NCBI GenBank assembly: GCA_040357565.1 | Contig: JBDODJ010000015.1 | DNA length: 64,000 nt | Source of the DNA: Cercozoa sp. M6MM | Taxonomy: Eukaryota; Endomyxa: Ascetosporea | Strand: one strand, 5' to 3' | Translations under genes and position numbers: made by a program | Notes under the pieces: generated by a model | Database searches by the model: none | Seen by the model: only the letters and a program-made list of their open reading frames with translations | Told to the model about the DNA's origin: nothing | Shown: positions 57,601 to 64,000 of the stretch, piece by piece | How positions within the stretch are numbered: position 1 is the stretch's first letter | Layout of the letters: the number at the start of each line of letters is the position of its first letter

Positions 57601-60156
57601 CCGCCGATCAGTTCGATCTGACGACCCAGGAGCAAACCGTCGTCCTCGTCGTCGGAACCGTCGTCGGAACCGTCGGCGGCAGCGACGTCGTCCTCGTCGC
57701 GGAACACGACGCGACGACGCACGCGACCGTCTAAAGAGGATGTTAGTTAAGGGGGTGTTAGGTTAAGGTGTTAGAAGGGTAGTTATAAGGGGGTGTTAGT
57801 TAAGGGTGTCAATTCAGAGTGTGATAAATGTAATGTAAGGTAGTGTTAGTTGGGGGATCAAGGTGAATCAAGGGGTAATAAGGGGGCGTTTGATAAGGGG
57901 ATGTAAGTTAAGGGGGTGTGAATTAAGGGATGTGAATTAAGGGGATGCGAATTAAGGGGGTGTGAATTAAGGGATGTGAATTAAGGGGATGCGAATTAAG
58001 GGGGTGTGAATTAAAGGGAACAGTGTTAACGAAAAGCGTGTGTACCGGACTCGACGACACGCTCAAACCGCATGCGACCGTAGACGTCATCCTTTTCGTC
58101 CTCCTGTTGCTTCTTCTCCTCGTCCGGCTAAGGGACAGAAGAGGGTAAAGGGGAACGGACAAAGGACAAACAGAGTTCAGAAAGCAAAGTGGAGGCAGGG
58201 TGCAAGAGACAAAGGGAAGGGACAAGGGACAAAGGGGCAAGAGGGCAAACAACAACAAAGGCACCACCGAGTCGGCCATGATGCCGGTGCCTGCCACCAG
58301 TTCGAACGAGTGCTGCGCCGTGTCGAGTTCCTTGCCGGCCTTGCGCAGGTCGCGCACCATGCTCTCGCCGTGCCCTGTACCGGCGTCAGTACCTGTGTGC
58401 CCAGTACCTGTATGTCCATAGCCAGTGTCTGTGTGTATACACCAATGCAAGTACCCGTACCTCCCGAGACAGTGTCGGCACCGACAGGCTTGTCGAGATC
58501 GACGGCGTCCGAGAAGTGCACCTCGTGGTCGCGCAGCTTGATGTACATCGCGTCGCGGTCGAACATCACGGCGCCGGCGTCCGTCATCGGCGCGAACAGC
58601 GTTTTTTCCGAGTCGCCGATGCGACGTCGCTCGCCGCCGTGCTTGCCCTGTCCAAAATTGCGTCCAATTCGACATCCAAAGTAGCCACCCCAAATAGCCA
58701 CCCCCTCAACTGCAAAAGGTACCAACTTGCGAGGCAGCGGACACGGGTCTTCGAGCTGCTCGGCCTCGCCGTTCTGCGTGAGGTCGCCCACGCCTAGCAA
58801 GTGCACCGGACGCTTGCGCCATGCCGTGCCACGCACGAAACCGTACATCGAGACGGTGCGATCGCACTGCCAAAAACAGCAATGTGGTCACAATTAAAAT
58901 TAATTCTCAGTTTTCTTAAGGCAGCGCTGTACGTTGGGATCCTTGTCGATCAGCGCCTCGCTCGTCATGTCCTCGCTGCGATAAAGGTTATTTTGGGGTG
59001 TTTGGGAGCGTTTAGGACAGCTGTTGGTGTGTTTGGGGAAGAGGGTGGAAGGGTACAAGCGATCGACGAGCAGGTGCGAGTGCTGGTTGCGCCAAGTCAT
59101 CGGACGGAACTTCTGCTGACTCACGAAGCGCGCGAGGTTCTTGATGTCGTGGTTCAGGTAGGCACGGCCGTGCTTCATGCCGCTGAGGTAGAATAGTTTG
59201 GCACCCTGGTACACCTCGGTCCAGAAACGCGACTTGAGTTCCTTCTTGACGCGCTTGAGTGTCTTGGGACTGCCACCAGTCAAAAAATCTTCCAGTCAGT
59301 AAAAAGTCACAAGTTTAGAAGCAAAAGTACTTGTGGAAGCTGTCGAGGTGTGTGAGCACACCGAGCACCTTAGGGAATCCGTGCGCCTTGGCAACACCGA
59401 GAAACTCAAAGGTTTCCTAAATCAAGCACAAAAAAACGTGCATGATTAAACCAGAAACTCGACGAAAGCTGAACATAAAACACACCAAAATGCAGCTTTA
59501 ACCTCAAAATTAACCTTTAAAAAGTAACCTCAAAAATGATCAAGTCAAGCAAACAAGTCAAAAAAACGAAATGGAAAAATAAGCAGACACACCATTTCAA
59601 AACCAAAGTGCGCGTCGATGCAGAGCAGCACAAGATCGGCGACTTTGGAGACGTCGATCATGGCGTTGAGGTCATTGGGACACTCGAAAAACGTGAGTCG
59701 CTGCGACTTGGAGGCCACAACAGTGATCGGGCCCTGCACGGCCTCCGTCGACAGACTCTGGTTGGTGTAATGCTTCACCAGACCCTTAATCAGCGTGGTC
59801 TTGCCGACGCCGCGCGGACCCACCACGGCCACCATGACCGGCGGTGGCGATGCCGTCTTGCTGCGATCAGCCTACAGCACAAATTTTAAATGAAACTATC
59901 AATTTATTCTTCCGCGCGGAACGGAGAAAACTACCATCACAACATGATGCTTGCGCTGCTGCAAGTCAGCATTGCGCTGTCGTGTGCGCGCCGCGCGAAC
60001 GGCTGACTTGAACGTGAAAGCCTTCGGATTGCTCTCACGCTGCTTGCTGACATCGATGCCCTTCTTGCGCAAATCCTTTAATTTCTTCTTCCGCGCGGTC
60101 GGGCCCGACTGGCGCGCACGGTGCTGTCGCGCCGCTGGCACGGCCGATCCTTCCAT
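54612..60156 (-). CDS. BMS1: Ribosome biogenesis GTPase BMS1
   Basis: Nucleolar GTPase of the small-subunit processome that brings RCL1 to pre-40S particles. The start at 60156 gives [40 protein letters not shown] and LQQRKHHVV. The G-domain has [20 protein letters not shown] (P-loop), [39 protein letters not shown], then [20 protein letters not shown] and [17 protein letters not shown]. Further on are [20 protein letters not shown], several long acidic stretches (56820-57200 and 57480-57700), [10 protein letters not shown], the barrel-like [20 protein letters not shown] and [20 protein letters not shown], and a basic end ([18 protein letters not shown]). All blocks of BMS1 are present. Introns near 57740-58020 contain CCCTTAACACC repeats. 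Divergent from MAF1. Confidence 0.95.
57735..58022 (-). repeat. CCCCTTAATTCACACC tandem repeats in a BMS1 intron
   Basis: Read on the sense (minus) strand, the intron is a series of CCCCCTTAATTCACA and CCCTTAACTAACACC units with period about 14-19 bases. A shorter C-rich copy lies in the intron near 57224-57300. Confidence 0.9.
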
Positions 60157-60454
60157 CGCGAACTCACGTCAAGGGCACACTGATCTGGCAGCGCACACTC
60201 TCAGCACACACGTGAGTCACCGCGATGCTCAATCTGTTAGCCTGAGGCCAAAAAGCGCAGGAGTGCCGGAGCTCTAAAAAACGCAATCGTAGCCACCGTT
60301 TTCCTCGCTTTAGTCCAGTTTGTGCCTATCCAGACGTGTGTTTCAACTAGGAGGGTGCGTTTTGTGAGCTCAAAGGAAAGAGAGCTACCAAAAACGACAA
60401 TTTCGAGGATACAGGTGACTGTCGAAGTGCATCCGTTCATTGATCGAAGAGAGG

Positions 60455-61523
60455 ATGAAGTATCTTGAGCTGGAGAGCTTCGAGGCTCTCAATCACAATC
60501 TTCGTCAGGTGCGTTGTGATGTCATTCTGCTTTGATCGAATAGTGATCGCATGCGTGTTTCTTGGTGTTGTGCAGCTCGATCTGCCGGATCGATTCATCA
60601 TGTCGAAAGTCGAGCCGTACTCGGCGAAGATGATCAACGCCGACAAGAAGCTGACTACAGAGCTGCGACGACAGTTTGGCGACGAGCAGAGTGGCGTGGA
60701 GACGAAGCTGCTGGCATGGCTCACGATGGCGATGCAGCTTTCGTGGGAGGATCATGTGTTCTCGCATGCCGTGCGGCCAGAGGATTTCAAGAAGGTGCCG
60801 CTGCAAGAGGCGAAAGCTGACATCGATCGACGCTTTACATCGATGGTATCTCGCGCCTTGTCGCTTTTGCTGTTGAGTCGCTTTTGCTTTGACTCGAGTT
60901 GAGTTGCTCTGGCTTGCTTTTGCTTGACTTGCTTTTGCTTCGATTGCTTTTGAGGATTGATTTGACACCCAGGTGGCGCAACTGTCGTTGAATTTCCCCG
61001 GCGAGTTGTGGAGCGCGATCAACGCTTTCGTGAACAGTGAGGGCGACGACAGTCATGTGTACGTATCTTTGCTTTGCAAGCCAGAGAAAGAGAGAAGTCA
61101 AAGTTTTGAATGAAACCTGAACCTTGGGCAGCAAGAACGACCTCGAAGTGTACCATTACGAACCTGAAGACGACGCTGAGGACGTCTTCCAGCGAGGCGC
61201 TTTGTTTGCGCTGAATTACTTCTTCGTGAGTCGGTCGCGCAAGCGTGTAGTCTACCTCAGCTGCATCTGCAAGTCGAAGCTGCACTCGCCGGCGATTCTC
61301 GGCGTGCGAGGCGACGACGCGGTCGACGACGATTTCGACCTTGGTCCGAGTACATGCTTTCTTTTTCGCGTGTTTTTCTACCAGTTTCTTTATTGAGTTG
61401 TACGTTTGTTTGGCAAAAGGCTATGACGAAGTCGGCATCGTCGATGACGAGTTCGAGGACAGACAGCGCGAGATCCTCGAGCGACAGCTCATGCGCGACG
61501 ACGACGACGATGACTTTGCGTGA
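60455..61523 (+). CDS. MAF1: MAF1, repressor of RNA polymerase III
   Basis: Starts MKYLELESFEALNHNLRQ, the family opening (MKxLExxxFExIN). Then come IMSKVEPYSAKMINADKKL, LLAWLTMAMQLSWEDHVFS, VRPEDFKKVPLQEAKADID, NFPGELWSAINAFV, the box LEVYHYEPEDDAED, ALFALNYFFVSRSRKRVVYL and an acidic tail (LMRDDDDDDFA). MAF1 represses Pol III under stress and nutrient limitation, controlled by phosphorylation between its two domains. The region between boxes A and B, where human MAF1 is phosphorylated, is short here. Four or five introns, one with TTGCTTT/TTGAG sequence. Divergent from BMS1 with 298 bp between starts. Confidence 0.9.
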
Positions 61524-61697
61524 AACCAGAACAGACGAGACTGCTTCTTTCTGATAGTTGGTTAGTTAGTTGCGTTGAGTAGCTCTAAGTGTTATCCAAA
61601 GTGTGTTAGAGGCATTGGTGTCTGACTGCGGGAACACTTGGGGCTACGAGAGCCCCTCCATCAGATCATTTTGTCGTGTTCGGCACGGACTTTCAGT

Positions 61698-62411
61698 TCA
61701 CTGGTCATGGGTTGCTTCGCCTATCGGCTTCGGCGTGGAGCCGAATCCTGGGAGGTTACCCCAGCTCAGGAGCCTGAGAAGTTGATCTTCGACAGTGACC
61801 AGATCGGTCATCAGCGAATCTAGGAACGCGTCAGATTCAGCGATGAGTCGACCTGCCTCGAGATCACACTCGAACTGCGCCTCGTCAGCCTGCACAATTT
61901 TATCGGTACCAATGCGGAAAAAGTACTGTATACTATACACTACAATCTCCTCGTTACTACAGTAATAGTAAAACTTACTGCCAAGCGTTTAGCGCTCGTT
62001 GCAAAATACGAACTTCCCCGCTTGATTCGCTGCTGCATAAGCTCGAGGGCGTTTTCCATCTCCTTTGTGAGTTCCGAATCCTAGTCATCGCAAACATGTT
62101 GATCGGTTGTTTGTTTTCAATTTGCTCGGATTTAACTAAACAGGACTACACGTTACCGCAAGGTTATGTTCCACGACTGCAACGGAGAGAAGACTCTTGA
62201 GATCATCCAAAAATGCCCAAGCATGCTGCGTGTTGGATTGGAGCTGTGTTTCCAAGTTGTCCATTTCGGTGATTTCACTCATTGGAAGGGGTGGGCGCGA
62301 CTCGCCGGACCCAGTCCCTGGACCATCGGACTTTAGCTGGCCTGGCAAGCGAAGAGGAGCACCAGTGCACGCAGCCACCAACAGCGCTAACCCGAAGCCC
62401 AGAAGTTTCAT
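61698..62411 (-). CDS. Small secreted protein, family not recognised
   Basis: Starts MKLLGFGLALLVAACTGAPL, a signal peptide with a likely cleavage after CTGA. The mature part is helical and acidic: EITEMDNLETQLQSNTQHAW, FLDDLKSLLSVAVVEHN, DSELTKEMENALELMQQRIK, ADEAQFECDLEAGRLIAESD and FLDSLMTDLVTVEDQLLRLL, ending PKPIGEATHDQ. Two introns keep the frame. No disulphide framework. It could be luminal or secreted. Confidence 0.65.
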
Positions 62412-62748
62412 GTTTAGCTGCCGTACCTGTGACACGCGTACCAGTACGGTAGTAAATGCCTAACTTCAGGACTGTTTCGGTCCGGACCGGCACATTCAAG
62501 TTACTTTTTGGCCGCGCGTGGCGTGGCCGGCAGTTAACGTTGTCGGTTCGTGCTGTCGTGTATGAACTGAACGGCGCATGCGCTAAACCACTCCAGTTGG
62601 CCGGATCAACTCGAGAGACTGAGATATAAGATTAGATGCACTGGACCCGGCGACGTGCAGTTCAATCGATAATACGCAGTAAACGAAAGAAAACAACAAA
62701 GGAAAGATCCACTGAACTGAAAAACTGTCGTCGACTCGGATGAGTGAC

Positions 62749-64000
62749 TTAGACGACGAAACCTTCGGAGAAGGCACCGACCGGGAAGGCCCAAAGCGGC
62801 TTTTTGTTGGTGTCGATCTTGCTCTGTGCAATAACACAAGAGGAGAGGTCGGTACAATGAGAGGAAGGAAGGAAGGAAGTGTGTAGTGTACGTAGTCGTT
62901 GTTGTAGCGGTTGATGTCGTTGAGCGTGATGAAGCCCTGCTGCATGAGGATGTCGAGCAGCGGCTGGCGCGGCGGCATCGGCTTCATCCATGGCTCCAGG
63001 AGGATCCAGAACCAGCGCGTGCCCACCAGCACGTGCGGGAAGCGGTGGTACGACGACTCAATCTGGCCGAGTCTCTTGTTCTGCTCACACATCAACACAA
63101 GCACACATATACACACATATCAGTCCACACATTCCAGTGAGTGCCACCTCCTCGAGACGCTTCGGCGGCATCGGAATCGGTCGGTTTTCGTAGGCCTGTC
63201 ACACAAACAGATACCTCGCCCTGCTCACTGCACATCGACGAATGGCAAGACCAGTCACCTTGGTGCTCATTCTGAGTTGGCCCACTCCAGAAATGTTGAG
63301 CAGCTTGTCTCTAATCTGCGCACACACAGAGGAAGGTCAGAGCGTAGACTGCCTGATTGACTGAGTGGGTCTGAAGAAACGCACATCCGACGACGGATCG
63401 AGCTTGCCGGCCAGAATGTCGCGATCCGAGATGAACTCGTTTCGAATTTCGAGCGTGCCAAGGTTTCGCACACGCTGTCGCAAAAACAAACTTCAGTTCA
63501 AAAGAAAGGAGAGAAGAGCGAAGAAAAAAAAGAGGCAGAAAGCACCTGCAGGATGCGGCGGAGTGTTTCGAGACGTTCCTGCGGCGTGTTGCCCACCATA
63601 TTGGCCGCCAACGAGCCTTCCTTCACGGCCTTGAGACCGCGCACCAGACGCAGCTCGGCGTACAGTTCCCAGGCCTGACAAAACAACACGGGTAAGACTG
63701 GTGAGAAACAACGGCAACAAGAGATTGTGAGCAAGGGATGGTGCAATGGATTGTATGCAATGGGTTGTGTGATACGGCAGTGAGGGCCTCGTTCGACAGC
63801 GTGCCGTACTTGTGCGTGATCATCTGCACGAGTTCCGGCTCGCGCGACAGGATCTCGTGGAAGTGCTGCAGGAAGAACTCGGCGTCCTTGGCCAGCAGGT
63901 CATTGCACTGCTGCTGCCAGTTGCCCTTCTCAGCCGAGTATTCCTCTCCCAACAGGTACTCCATCAGCTTGAAGAACGCCATCAGCACCGGCGTCCACAG
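62749..64000 (-). CDS. Unidentified protein (partial, 5' end outside window)
   Basis: At least seven exons on the minus strand join in frame from the right edge to a stop at 62749. Readable parts are FFKLMEYLLGEEYSAEKGNW, AEFFLQHFHEILSREPELVQ, YAELRLVRGLKAVKEGSLAA, TPQERLETLRRILQV, VRNLGTLEIRNEFISDRDIL, IRDKLLNISGVGQLRMSTK, YENRPIPMPPKRLEEVAL, ESSYHRFPHVLVGTRWFWIL, PLLDILMQQGFITLNDINRY and the end KPLWAFPVGAFSEGFVV. The text is well-formed and probably conserved, with mixed helices, but I could not assign a family. Confidence 0.65.

Overview
The window is nuclear DNA of a gene-dense, intron-rich unicellular eukaryote. Evidence: a U6 snRNA gene, spliceosomal introns in nearly every gene (mostly 45-120 bp), and strictly eukaryotic machinery (proteasome RPN1, BMS1, MAF1, an inner-nuclear-membrane LEM protein, cGMP-type kinase, ZUP1-like deubiquitinase). 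I cannot fix the lineage. A myristoylatable PKG with three cyclic-nucleotide domains and a DUF7164-like Golgi protein point to a protist rather than an animal, plant or yeast. Most introns begin GTA, very often GTAC, and many carry short tandem repeats. Two runs of N (10 and 100 bases) mark assembly gaps.

Layout, left to right. Glycerate kinase of the bacterial GlxK/GarK type (minus, cut by the window edge) is divergent from a LEM/Man1-Src1 inner nuclear membrane protein. Then come RPN1 of the 26S proteasome (minus), an unidentified polytopic membrane protein (minus), an unidentified plus-strand protein with poly-Asn and Asp/His repeats, a three-cNBD PKG-type kinase, a twin-Cx9C CMC1-like protein with a second reading unit directly behind it, and a DUF7164-like type II membrane protein. 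On the minus strand follow a URC1-URC4 fusion for uracil catabolism, a Glu/Gln-rich coiled-coil protein and an AIM24-family protein, which is divergent from adenylosuccinate synthase (plus).

The middle third holds an unidentified plus-strand gene, a ZUP1/UFSP-like peptidase (minus), the 5' part of a PTC7-type PP2C phosphatase that runs into a U6 snRNA gene, a TFIIIA-like zinc-finger gene, an SGNH hydrolase (minus), a helical CaaX protein (minus), a CDCA7-like zinc-finger protein, an RS/Gly/Pro-rich CaaX protein, a small Cys-rich membrane protein (minus) and a SRPBCC lipid-binding-fold protein (minus), divergent from an acyl-CoA oxidase that ends in the 100-N gap.

The right third holds an RS-domain protein (minus), BMS1 (minus) divergent from MAF1 (plus), a small secreted protein (minus) and an unidentified protein cut by the right edge (minus).

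The genes are mostly housekeeping and do not form an operon-like unit. Three themes recur: nucleic-acid and ribosome control (BMS1, MAF1, U6, TFIIIA-like), metabolism (glycerate kinase, URC fusion, adenylosuccinate synthase, acyl-CoA oxidase), and proteolysis/ubiquitin (RPN1, ZUP1-like). The best candidates for something undescribed are the URC1-URC4 fusion, the GTAC-biased splice donors beside a canonical U6, and the sense-oriented tandem repeats inside introns.
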